From Elephas maximus indicus (taxonomy: Eukaryota; Chordata; Mammalia; Proboscidea; Elephantidae), in NCBI RefSeq assembly GCF_024166365.1, contig NC_064839.1, positions 32,996,378 to 33,060,377 on the forward strand: DNA of 64,000 bases, read 5' to 3'. Every line of letters begins with the position of its first letter. The first letter of the stretch is position 1. Below are positions 1-33,500 of this stretch, piece by piece. Under the pieces are notes generated by a model that saw only the letters and a program-made list of their open reading frames with translations, was not told where the DNA came from and did not search any database. The translations under genes and the position numbers were made by a program.

Positions 1-21704
<21,704 letters not shown>

Positions 21705-21983
21705 GGCCCGGGCGGATCCGGGGGGCCGGATTTCTTTCCTGTGCAAGTCTAGGCAAACGATGCCTGCGCGGGTGCCGCCTCTGCGCGCCGCCGTGGTGTC
21801 CGCGCGGGCTCTTAAAGAGACCCCGGCGCATTTCACCCTCTCTCCGGAAGGGCAAGTAATTGTCCAGAGGCGTTCGCGTTTTGCAGATAGGACATCTCAC
21901 CACTGGAATGCTGGCAGAATGAACTGTTGACTTGGCTAAACTCGGGGATGGACGGCTAACCCTATCAGTGACTGATTAATTAT

Positions 21984-24900
21984 CGTTGTTGATGTTAGGT
22001 GCCACGAGTCCGGTTGCAACTCATAGCGTAACTATGTGCAACAGAGCCAAACACGAATAAATTTGACACACTGAACAGTAATGATGAAGACCAGACGAGT
22101 TGTGGGATGACATCAAGGACATTATACAGGAAGAAAGCAAAAGGTCACTAAAAAATAGGATAGAAGGAAAAGACAAAAATGGATGTCAGAAGAGACTGTG
22201 AACTTGCTCTTGAAAAAGTCATGTGCTATCCCCACAATCTTGCTGTGCTTGACCCCATGATCGTAGCTGCTATGTCAGTTCATCTCCTTGAGTGTCTTCC
22301 TCTTTTTCACTGAGCCTCTACTTTACCACGCATGATGTCCTTCTCCATGGACTGGTCCCTCCTGATAACATGTCCAAAGTACTTGAGACAAAGTCTTGCC
22401 ATCTTCCCTTCTAAAGACTACTCTGGCTGTACTTCTTCCAAGATAGATTTGTTACTCCTACCAGCAGTCCAATGGTATATTCAATATTCTTCGCCAATGC
22501 CATAATTCAAAGGCATCAAGTCTTCCATCTCCCTTGGTCGTGGTCCAGTTTTCCCACACATACGAGGCTACTGAAAATACCATGTCTTGGTCAGGCACAC
22601 CTCAGTCCTCAAAGTGACATCTTTGCTCTTTAACACTTTATTAAGGTCCTTTGCAGCAGGCTTGTCCAGTGCGATCTGTCGTTTGATTTTGTGACAGCTG
22701 CTTCCACAGGCACTGACTGTGGATCCAAGAAAATAGAATTCTTGATAACTTCAATATATTCTCCCTTTATCATTTTGTTGCTTATTGGTCCAGTTGTGAG
22801 GATTTTTGCTTTCTTTATGTTGAGTGTAGTCCATACTGAAGGCTGTGGTCTTTGATCTTCATCAGTAAGTGCTTCAAATCCTCTTCACTTTCTGCAAGCA
22901 AGGTTGTGTTATCTGCATATTGCAGGTTGTTAATGAGCCTTCTTCCAGTCCTGACACACCGTTCTTCATATAGTCCAGCTTCTCGAATTCTACCGATTGA
23001 ATAGGTATGGTGAAAGGACACGACGACCCTTATGCACACCTTTCCTGACTTTAAATCATGCAGTATCCCCTTTTTCTGTTTGAACGACTGCCTCTTTTAA
23101 TCCATGTACAGATTCCTCATGAGCACAATTAAGTGTTCCAGAATTCCCATTCTCTGCAATGTTATCCGTAATTTGTTATAATTCACACAGTTGAATGCCT
23201 TAGCGTAGTCAATAAAACAAAGGTAAACACCTGGTATTCTCTGTTTTCAGCCAGGATCCATCTGACATCAGCAAGTATGTGAGATGTAGTCTCACCATTC
23301 TTGCTTCTAAGGACCATTCTGGTTGTACTTCTTCCAAGACATCTGTTCATTCTTCTGGCACTCCATGGCACACTATTCAATATTCTTCGCCAACACGGTA
23401 ATTCAAAGGCATCGATTCTTCTTCAGTCTTATCGTCCAGCTTTTGCATGCAAATGAGGTGGTTGAAAACACCATGGCTTGCGTCAGGCACACCTTAGTCT
23501 TCAAGGTGACATCTTCGCTTTTTAACACTTTTTTTCCCCCATAGAATCCATCAAAATTGGAGCTTAAGGCTTGAATTTTTTCTTCAGTTCTTTCAGCTTG
23601 AGAGAAATGCTGTGTTCTCCCCTTTTGGTTTTCTAACTCCATCTCTTTTCACATTTCATTATAATACTTAAATTTGTCTTCTTGAGCTGCCCTTTGAAAT
23701 CTTCTGCTCAGCTCTTTTACTTCTTCATTTCTTCCATTCACTTTAGCTACTCAGCATTCAAGAGCAAGTTTCCGTGTCTCTTCTGGCATCCATTTTGGTC
23801 TTTTCTCTTTCCTATCTTTTTAATGATCTTTTGCTTTCTTCATGTATGATGTTCTTGATGTCACCCCACAGCTTCTCTGGTCTTCGGTCATTAGTGTTCA
23901 ATGTATCAAATCTACTTTTGAGATCGTCTCTAAATTCAGGTGGAATATACTGAAGTTTGTACTTTGATTCTCGCGGACTTGTTTTCATTTTCTTCAGCTT
24001 CAGCTTGAGCTTGCATATGAGTAATCGATGGTCTGTTCTGCACTTGGCCCATGGCCTTGTTCTGACTGATGATATTGAGCTTCTCCATTGTCTGTTTCCA
24101 CAGATGTAGTCGATTTGCTTCCTGTCTACTTTGTCTGGAGAGGTCCATGTGTATAGTCACCATTTATGTTGTTGAATAAATGTATTTCCAACAAATAGGT
24201 CATTGGTCTTACACAAAATTCTAACATACAATCTCTGGCATTGTTTCTATCACCAAGGCCATATTTTCCAACTACCGATCCTTCTTCTTTGTTTCCAACT
24301 TGCACATTCCATTCAGCAGTAATTATCAATGCATCTCGATTGCATGTTTGATCAATTTCAGACTGCAGAAATTCGTAAAAATCTTCTATTTCTTAATTTT
24401 TGGCATTAACAGTTGGTGAGTAAATTTGAATAATAGTCATATTAACTGGTTTTCCTTGTAGGCATATGGATATTATCCTATCACTGAAGCATTATACTTC
24501 AGGATAGACCTTGAAATATTCTTTTTGATGATGAATGCAGTGCCATTCCTCTTCAATTTGTCATTTCTAGCATAGTAAACCTTATGATTGTCCAGTAAAA
24601 GTCTATTTCAGCTCACTAATGCCTAGGATATCGATGTTTATACATTCTGTTTCATTTTTGATGACTTCCAATTTTCCTAGATTCATACTTAGTACATTCC
24701 ATGTTCCTATTATTAATGGATATTTGTAGCTGTTTCTTCTCTTTTGGAGTCCTGCCACATCAGCAAATGAAGGTCCCAAAAGCTTGACTCCATCCACATC
24801 ATTCAGGTCAACTCTACTTTGAGGAAGCAGCTCTTCCCCAGTCATATTTTGAGTGCCTTCCAACCTGAGGGGCTCATCTTCTGGCACTGTAATAATGTTC

Positions 24901-25113
24901 TCCTGTTATTGATAAGGTTTTCACGGGCCATTTTTTTCAGAAGTAGACCGCCAGGTCCTTCCTCCCATGGGGTCTGTCTTAGTCTGGAAGCTCTGCTGAA
25001 ACCTGTCCACCATGGGTGACCCTGCTGGTATTTGAAATACTGGTGGCATAGCTTCCAGCATCACAGCAACAGGCAAGCCACCACAGTACAACAAACTGAC
25101 AAATGAGTGATGG
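21984..25113 (-). repeat. RTE (BovB-like) LINE, 3.1 kb, rearranged
   Basis: Non-LTR retrotransposon of the RTE clade, 3' end at the low coordinate. Minus-strand translation shows the APE endonuclease start (IIGTWNVLSMNLGKLEVIKN near 24750), [20 protein letters not shown] near 24290, and reverse-transcriptase pieces INNLQYADNTTLLAESEEDL near 22900. Frames are broken in several places, so it is inactive. TGATTAATTAT flanks it at 21973-21983 and 25114-25124. 22065-22220 is in the opposite orientation, and an ORF C-terminal segment is present twice (about 22420-22640 and 23310-23535). It separates the TK2 and CKLF promoters. Confidence 0.88.
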
Positions 25114-25139
25114 TGATTAATTATTAGGGATTACCTAAT

Positions 25140-25360
25140 TGAACACCTAGGAGTCCTTGGGTGGGACAAATAATGAAGTGCTCCACTAGCTGAAAGGTTG
25201 GTGGTTTAAAACCTACCCAGAGGTGCCTGGGAAGGCAGGCCTGGTGACCTGCTTCCGAAAGGTCAGGGCCTTGAAAACCCCATGGAGCAGTTCTACTCTG
25301 CACACCTGGTGTTGCCATGAGTTGGAACTGACTCCATAGCAACTAGCAATAACAACTGAG
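25140..25360 (+). repeat. AfroSINE, long subtype
   Basis: GGAGTCCTTGGGTGGGACAA to ACTCCATAGCAACTAGC. Inserted about 15 bases beyond the RTE target duplication. Confidence 0.8.
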
Positions 25361-25600
25361 CACCTACTCTTATCCAGGCACCTCCATACACAGTGTCATT
25401 TATTCCTCACCCCTTCCCCCCAACAACTCTGAAGGTAGATATTGTCACACCCATTCTCCCATCCAACACTCAGAGAATTAGAAAACTTATTCAAAATTAT
25501 AAGAAGCAGTCATTAAGTGGTAGAGCTGGAACTCAAGCCCATCTGTCTTGCTTCATAGCTTATGGTCTTTCCTCTGCACTTTAACATTTCCAGGGTCTGG
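25350..25600 (-). repeat. MIR SINE
   Basis: ATTTATTCCTCACC...GTGGTAGAGCTGGAACTCAAGCC is MIR on minus. The following 25620-26440 shows nothing recognisable. Confidence 0.55.
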
Positions 25601-26439
25601 ACTCTAAATGTACTAGGTTCCTCAGGTAGGCACATTCAACATTCCAACTGGACAGACAAATGGTGTGGCAACCTCCTCCATAGTTGGGTTGCAAAAGTCC
25701 AGACAGGAGGTGTGAGGTAGCTGGGATCTTATAATCCAATAGGCCCAGGCCCTGTAATCCAGGTTGTTGCCCTTCAGGAGTGGTGACTGCATGTGTGTGT
25801 TCCAGTGCTTGGGTGGTGCTTCAGTAGAGGTGTTTCCCAGCTCTCCCAGTAGTATATGATGCAAGCAGTCACCTCTCAGGCAGGCAGGAAGAAGTTATTT
25901 GCCAGAGGGTTCACTTAGCCTCCAGATCTATTATCTGAAAGCTGCAACCCCATCTTATGCTTCCTAGATATCTGCCACAGACCTAGCACAGGGCAAGTGC
26001 ACCTTCCATAAATAAACTTCAGGATTAAGTTCAATATTTTGGGGAGTAACAAGATGAGATTGTTGAAGGTACCTGTTGATCAGATTTGAATGTATGAAAT
26101 GGATTGAAGCTGAGATGGGCAGGATCCAAAGAGGTCTGTGTGGACTAGGGTGATGGCCAAGTTATTCAAGACAGAGTTAAAATCAGATAAAAGGAGCAAC
26201 ACAGACTTCATATACCTAAAAGGAAACACTTCAAGATGGTGGAACTATGGCTTCACAGGAGCACTTGTGAAAAACATGAATTGAAATATCTAAAGGGCCT
26301 CCAACCATTCTAGGGAAAACACCACCAGTGGGAGGCAAAAAATAAAAATATGCAGAACAAACATAACCCAGACTGCGTTTGAAAACTCAGACTGTGAGCC
26401 CCTGCGAGCAGAAATACAGTCTCAGGCCCAGGTCATTCA

Positions 26440-26820
26440 CTCAGACTACACATATTCTACCCTATTCTGTACCAGACCCTGGGGACCCTGCAGTGAGGGA
26501 GGCAGACAGGCAGGTCCCTGCTTTTGTAGGATATATATATCCACCAAAAACCAAACCCACTGCCGTCGAGTCGATTCCACCTGATGGCGACCCTATAGGA
26601 CTGAGTAGAACTGCCCCATAGAAGTTTCCACGGAGCGCCTGGCGGGTTGGAACTGCCGACCTTTTGGTTAGCAGCCGTAGCACTTAACCACTACACCACC
26701 ATGGTTTCTGATATATATATCAGCTGGTGATAAATGCTATGAGGGGAGAGTGACGGTAGCTACTCTAAACGGGGTGGCCAAGCGAAATCCTCTCTAAAGA
26801 GATGGCACTGGACAAGGCCA
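26440..26820 (-). repeat. L2 fragment carrying an AfroSINE insertion
   Basis: ACCAGACCCTGGGGACCCTG before and GGTGATAAATGCTATGAGG after the SINE are reverse L2. Confidence 0.5.
26542..26709 (-). repeat. AfroSINE with 12-bp target duplication
   Basis: CTGCCGTCGAGTCGATTCC to CTACACCACCATGGTTT. Flanks GATATATATATC at 26530-26541 and 26710-26721 are identical (and palindromic). Confidence 0.92.
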
Positions 26821-26989
26821 GGGTGTCGGAAGGCAGGCTCCTCCCTTCCCTCCCGCCCCGTGAGGAACGGCTTCCAGACAGGAAATCTCCTTGGGAGAGC
26901 TGAAGACCAGTGTCATTAGCGCTAGGCAGGGAGAAGCGGCGCTTTAAAGCGACTGAGGACAGCGGTTTGGCCTGAGTGGCTGTTTCTGA

Positions 26990-27136
26990 TAGGCGCCGTG
27001 GATTCGGTTCCTACTCATAACCACCTATAGGACAAAGTAGAACCGCCCCATAGGGTTTCCAAGGAGCAGCTGGTGGATGCCAACTGCCGACCTTTCGGTT
27101 AGGAGCCCAGCTCCGAACCACGGGCCACCAGGGCTC
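26990..27136 (-). repeat. AfroSINE next to CKLF promoter
   Basis: GGATTCGGTTCCTACTCATA to CCACCAGGGCTCC, ending 273 bases before the CKLF ATG. Confidence 0.85.
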
Positions 27137-27149
27137 CAGTGCCCTCTAA

Positions 27150-27545
27150 CGGTGATGCGTGCGGCCGGGCACGAACTGCGAGATTGGGCTGAGCGAGGGT
27201 TGCCAGACGACGGCCCCCGTGGGGCGCATGCCCACAAGCTCGGGCCACGCCCACACGCACATGCGCGCAAGAGCGCGGGAAGCCTGGGAGAGCGGCGGGC
27301 GGCGCCCGGAAGCAGAGGCGGTTGCAGTCGCTGCGCGAAGCCCCGCGGAACACTGCTCTGAGGAGACAGGCTGCAAGGGGAAGTGCAGCTGCTGGATCTG
27401 CCGGCGCTATGCAGGCAGCGCAGCCGCGGAGGCCGGATTCCACCCAACCCCTGCCGAAGGCGCCGTATCGTCCCTTCTGTCTAAGCGTCAAAGGCCACGT
27501 GAAGATCCTTCGGCTGGTGAGGGCCGGGCCGTGGGCGGGGGCGGT
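27150..27545 (+). promoter_or_regulatory. CpG-rich CKLF promoter and first exon
   Basis: CpG-rich stretch spanning the CKLF start and running into the first intron. An AfroSINE copy borders it directly upstream (26990-27136). Boundaries by eye. Confidence 0.65.
27409..27516 (+). CDS. CKLF: CKLF coding exon 1
   Basis: 36 codons from MQAAQPRRPDS to HVKILRL; donor GTGAGG. The RPFCLSVKGHVKILRL end matches human RPFCFSVKGHVKMLRL. Upstream the frame stays open but contains no ATG. Confidence 0.94.
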
Positions 27546-30500
27546 GTACATTTGAAGCCGAATGTCCTGTTTTCTCCTTCTACCTTGTCTTTCTCATGTC
27601 CTCCCCAGGGGCAAGCCATTTTGCTCTGCACCTGAGAAAAGGAGAGAAATAAGACCCTGTCGCCTTGCTCAGAGAGTTCATGGCCCAGTCATAAATCACA
27701 ATATCCAGATCAACAGGAATGACCTACACTTGCACGCACAAACCAAGTTCCTAGGTCACCGGGTGAGGGAGATGCAATGGCAGCATTCAGAAGCCAACAA
27801 GACACCGTGTTTATTCTAAGTCAGGAGTTCGCGGTGACCATGCTGGAGGCTGCTACAGTGGACAATGATGGAACTGCCTGTTTGTGGGGCGTCAGACCGT
27901 AACATAACAGGAACACTGCAGTCAGTTCCCAATATGGCACCCTAAGAGTTTTGGAGAACTTGAATCATCTGGAGGAAGGTGACCTGGTTAGAGAAGTGGA
28001 AACTATTCTTAGAATGTTGAAGGAATTGGAGAAAAGGGGGAGGGAAAAATAATTGTTTTCAATTTTAAAAAGTTCTTATGTAGAAAAGCGAGTGGAAATA
28101 GATAAAAGTTACAGGGACACACATTTCCACTTAATATGAGGAAGAATTTTATATTGGAAAAAAATTCTGAAATTGTAGGGTCACTTGGGAAGGTACAAGC
28201 CAGGACAGCATGGTGTCCAGGCATGGAAGACTACTTGGTGAGGATGTTGTAAAGGAGATTCAAACTTCAGGTGATTGGGTAGAATAAAATTACATGGAAT
28301 ATTCTTCCCGCCTAAGAGTTCATCATTCGGAAAAATAACTATAATATAGTACAAGTCAGAATGCATACGAAACTGCTCTGGAGTTCAAAGGAGGGAGAGA
28401 TTACTTTTGGGTAGGAGTAAATAATCACAGAAATGGCATGAAGGTCGAGAGTTTTATGGCAGGTACTGGAAGCTCTGGAACACTGGAGTAGGAACAGGGT
28501 TTTATGACAGAGTTTTAGTTTTTGACATTTTAATTGCTTCAGCAAACGATTTGAGTATTTATGTTCAAGCTCTGGGCTAAGAATTGGAACAACATAAAAG
28601 AACCAAGTTCCCCAACTCAGAGTTCTTTAGTTTAGTCAGGGAGACACAGACACATGTGAGCAGATAGCTCTCATATGTGGTAAGATGGACATAGAACACA
28701 GAAGAGGCATCTAACTCAGGATGGAATAAGGGGAAGTGTCAGGAAACACCCTAAAGGAACCTAGTGTAGAGGGTCAGGGGGAGTTACCTGAGCAAAAGCA
28801 TGGAGGCAAAAAAACAGTATAGTTAATGCAGCAAACTGTAAGCAGTTGACTATTGCCTTATTTATTCATTCAACAGACATTTTGTGAATGCCTGCCATGT
28901 CCCAGGCACTTTCCAGGCTCTAGGAAAGATCAGTGAATAAAACAAAGACCCTTGCCCTTACGAAGTTTACATATTGGGGTTGGTGGGCAGGGGAGACAAC
29001 ACAGTAAACATAATAAATAAATATGTAGCATTCTAGATGGTGGTAAGTGCTACGGAACAATACAAAAGTAAAGCCAGGTAAGGGAGCAGAAGAGTGGGGA
29101 CTGGAAGGAAGGTTGCTGGTTGCAGTAGTAATCAGATTAGGCCTTGTTGAGATGACATCTGAGCAAAGACTTGAAGGAGATGAGGGAGTTATCTATGAGA
29201 CTATCAGGAGGAAGAGTGTTTAAGGCAGAGGAAAATCCAGTGCAAAGGCCCTGTGGTAGGAATGTGCCTGAGGGTTCAAGAAAGAGCAATGAAATGAGTG
29301 TGAATGGAGTGGAATAAATGAGGGGGACATAGTAGCTTTTGAGTAAGGAGTGTATGATCTGACTTACATTCTTTAAAAAGTACATCAGCTGCTATGCTGA
29401 AAATAGAGGGGATTGCTGCAGAGGCAAGGGTAGAACCAAGAAGACAAGTTACAGCTATTACAGTAATCTGGGCACAAGATGATGATGGTCCAGACTAAGG
29501 GGGCCTCAGGGTGGGTCATAAGAAATATTCACATTTGGGATATATTTTGAAAGTAGCCCTAACAAAATTTTCTGATGAACTAGATGTGCTGTGTGAGAGG
29601 AGGAGTGGAGTTCCAGGTGACTCCAAGGTTTTTTACCTAAGCAATTGGAAGGATGGAGTTGTCATCAACTGAAACTGCAAAGCCTGTGAGTGAAACAGAT
29701 GTGGGAGGAAGATCAAAAGTTCAATTTTGGACTTCAAGGTTTGATTAGAGGTGTTTATTAGACATCCAAATGTCAGTACTGAGTAGGCAGTTTGCATATA
29801 CCAGACCAGATTTTGGAAAAGATATTTGGGCTTGAGAAGTAGAGGTAGCTAAAGCCACACTGGATGAGATCATCAAGAGAGGAATGTAGATAGAAGAGGA
29901 CCATAGATTAAGCCCTGGAACAATTCAACATTAAGGGGTTGGGGAGAAGAGGAGGAACCAGCAAAGAAAACTGAGAGGGAGCAATTGGGGAAGCAGGAGA
30001 AACCAAGAATGGTGTCCTGGAAGCCAAGTATAGAAAGTCTATCAAGGCAGCGATCAACTGTGTCAAATATTGATGAAGCATCAAGATGAGGACTGAGAAT
30101 TGAATATCGCAATTATTCTGTGGATAAAGTATGAGGCATGTCTGCTAGAGAAGTAGGGTGGGACTGGATCATCAAAAACCTTGAATACCATTGTGAGAAC
30201 CAGCCAAAAACCAAACCTGTTGCCATTGAGTCGATTCCGACCATTGTGAGAGGTGGGCTTTATTCTAAAGACCACAGGGAGCCACTGAAGGATTTTAAAT
30301 AGGTGAAGAAATGCACATACAAATTTGCATTTTAGAAATTTTGCTGTAGTATCTCTGTCAAGGTAGTTCCAGGAAAAGATGCAGCAGATCAGTAGTTGTA
30401 GGAATGAAAAGGGGAGCAAGCATTCTCAGAATGTTTGCATTCAGTCAGCAGGACCTGATGATTGAGCAGTTGTGGGAAGCAGGAGGGGTGATCTTAAGTT

Positions 30501-33500
30501 TCTAGCATGAGTAATAAGGTAGGAGGTGGCATCACCAATCGAGGTAGTCAATACAGGAGGAAGGGGCAAGATGAGTTGTTTGGGGCATGGTGAACTGGAG
30601 ATTCCTGTCAATTATCCAGATTAGAGATTCTAAATGGCTATTTGTGAAGTTTTGGAGGATAGACATGGCTAAAGATCCAAATTCATAGAGTAGGTTGTGG
30701 ACAGAACCCAGAGAGATGCCAGCATTTTAAGGGAATGAGTTAAAGGAGAGCCCACCGAGAGAACAATTGCAGAGATAGAAGAACTAGGAAAAGTGATGCA
30801 GGAGCCAAAAGAGTAGGGAAGTAGGAGAAAGGTGCCCAGTAACAAATAAGTCATGGGTTCCAGTAGGATAAAGATTGAAAAATGTTCATTAGATTTAGTA
30901 ATTCGGAAATCATTGATGAGCCTACGAAGCAGTTTCCCTAGAGTGGTAAAGACATCATAAACATGCTAGTGGGATATTTAAAAAATAACTAGAAACAAAG
31001 GACAGGGGCTTAGGAAAGATATAGAGCTGTAATAAGGATTAAGGAGAACCCTGGAAATTTTAACAAAATGGGGTAATCATCAATGCCAAATACCATGGTG
31101 CAGAAAGGTTAGAGGATGGAGCCTGAAAAAGTGACCTTTGATTTCATAATTGGTGAACATAAGAACTTGGTTCATTAGAGTAAATGGAGTGGTTTAAGAT
31201 GACATGCTGCTAATATTATACAGTATCAGTTATTAATTAGTTACATTTACTAGGTAGTCAAACTGCTTTAGAAGTTTAAAGCTAGGCTATTTTTATACTA
31301 ATAAAGTAATTTAAAGCGTTATGAAAAAGCTTGTATAGATTCAAAGCAAAAAAGAATATGTAGCTGCTGCCAGCTGACAACTGATTATAAAAGTCCAGCT
31401 AGAGAGGACTTGACAAACCGTGTACAAAGAACACAAAGAGACTTTGGATAGAGCTGTCCCTGATAATGGCATTGATGGAACTCTCTGGGACCTGCCAGCT
31501 CATTTTTTTCCTTTAACAAGTCGCTTGAATTGCCATGTTCTATATCTTCATTTGGAAATGAGGTAACTGGGTTAGATGAGTTACCTTCAAGAGTTTTTTT
31601 TTCCTCATTTAAAATATTTTTCAATTCTGATTGTATTGTGTTTAGACAAGAAGAAGTGTGTAAAAATTGCACTTTGAATAATAAAGCTGTTAAACATCAG
31701 AATTGTTTTTCTCTGACAATTTGTTTTAAACTTCCCTCTCCAGTATTTTTCATGACAACATTATAAATTTAAATTTGACAGTATATTCCATTTTTCTAAG
31801 AATTTAGGAGTGATGAATGGTAGGTAGCTAGTATAACGACTTTGTTGAGAAGCATTAACAGGAAGGGGAAAACAGAAGTGGTTTCTGCGGGGAGCAGGAT
31901 GAAAAGAAGGGGTGTGTATGTATGTGCTTGTTTTTAAGAGTAGTCAAGTATGTTTATAGGATGAGGAAAGGAGCTGGTGAAGGAGGAGAGATTGAAGGAA
32001 AAGGACATGTTTGATGGGAAAATATCAAGAGATGTGGAGAGTGATGGTGTTATATGTATAAGTGGAGTAATTAATTAGACTAAAACAGAGAGGGACACTG
32101 TCATGGATTGAATTGTGTCCCCCAAAAATATGTGTCAACTTGGTTAGGCAATGATTGCAGTATTGTGCCGATGTCCTCTATTTTGTGATTGTAATTTTAT
32201 GTTAAAGAGGATTTGGGTGGGATTGTAACACCCTTACCCAGGTCACATCCCTGATCCAATGTAAAGGGAGTTTCCCTGGGGCGTGGCCTGCACCACCTTT
32301 TATCTCTCAAGAGATAAAAAGGAAAGGGAAGGGGGGGGCGGTGCCTCATACCACTAAGAAAGTAGTGCAGGAAGCAGAGCCTGTCCTTTGGACCTGGAGG
32401 TCTCTGTGCAGAGAAGCTTCTAGTCCAGGGGAAGATTGACAAGAAGGACCTTCCTTCAGAGCCGACAAAGAGAGAGAGCCTTCCCCTGGAGCTGACGCCC
32501 TGAATTTGGACTTCTAGCCTACTGGACTATGAGGGAATAAACTTCTCTTTGTTAAAGCCATCCACTTGTGGTATTTCTGTCACAGCAGCGCTAGATGACT
32601 AAGACAGATACCTAGTCCTCTAAAACACAAAGAGAACTCAATATCCGTACACTTTAATCGTGCTTGTTTTATATGTGTACGCATATGGCAGAAACCCATT
32701 TATCTAGTTATTTTAGAAATTATCATTTTTATAGCTGAAAACTGTATTCAATAATAATTGAATAGTTTTTTTGTTTCCTTACAGGTACTAACTGTGACAT
32801 CTATGGTCTTTTTTATCCTGGCACAGGCCCCTGAACCATACATTGTTATCACTGGATTTGAAGTCACCGTTGTTTTCTTTTTTATAATTTTATATTTACT
32901 CAGACTTGATCGATTACTGACATGGTTGTTTTGGCCTTTGCTTGTAAGTGTTCAGTTTTACAGTTAAAATTTAACTACTTTTTCCTACCATAACCCGTTG
33001 CCATCGAGTCAATTCCAACTCATAGCGACCCTATTGGACAGAGTAGAACTGCTCCATATGGTTTTCAAGGAGCACCTGGTAGATTGAACTGCTGACCTTT
33101 TGGTTAGCAGCCATAACTCTTAACCATTATGCTACACACTCTGTTCTTCAGTCCTCCTAAGCTTTTAAGATGATATGTAATAGGTTTAGGAACTCTACCC
33201 CACTGCTCATGTGTTCTCTATAGTCCCTGGGGGAGGTTCTCAGGAAACCAGGGCAGCCACAGAGCATAAATTCCCCTTCTCTGAGCTCCATCTATTCATA
33301 GATGTGGCTAACCCTTCTGTTAGGAAAATTCACTTCAGTGTGGGTCTTCTAAAGAAGTTTAAATTTAGGATAATTTTGATAAAAGTGTAGATATTCTTAA
33401 TCTTTACCTCTTTTAAGTGCATGTTGCTATGGCCTCAAAATTGGGAAAAGAGAGGCAAGTACTCCTGTATCTCTGCCTTTCGCCTTCCACATCTCAGATC

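Noticed and set aside
21705-21836. In-frame upstream extension of TK2
   Set aside because: Begins at a GTG codon with no ATG before the MLLRPLWGW start.
27322-27408. In-frame upstream extension of CKLF exon 1
   Set aside because: The frame opens at TTG; no ATG occurs before 27409.
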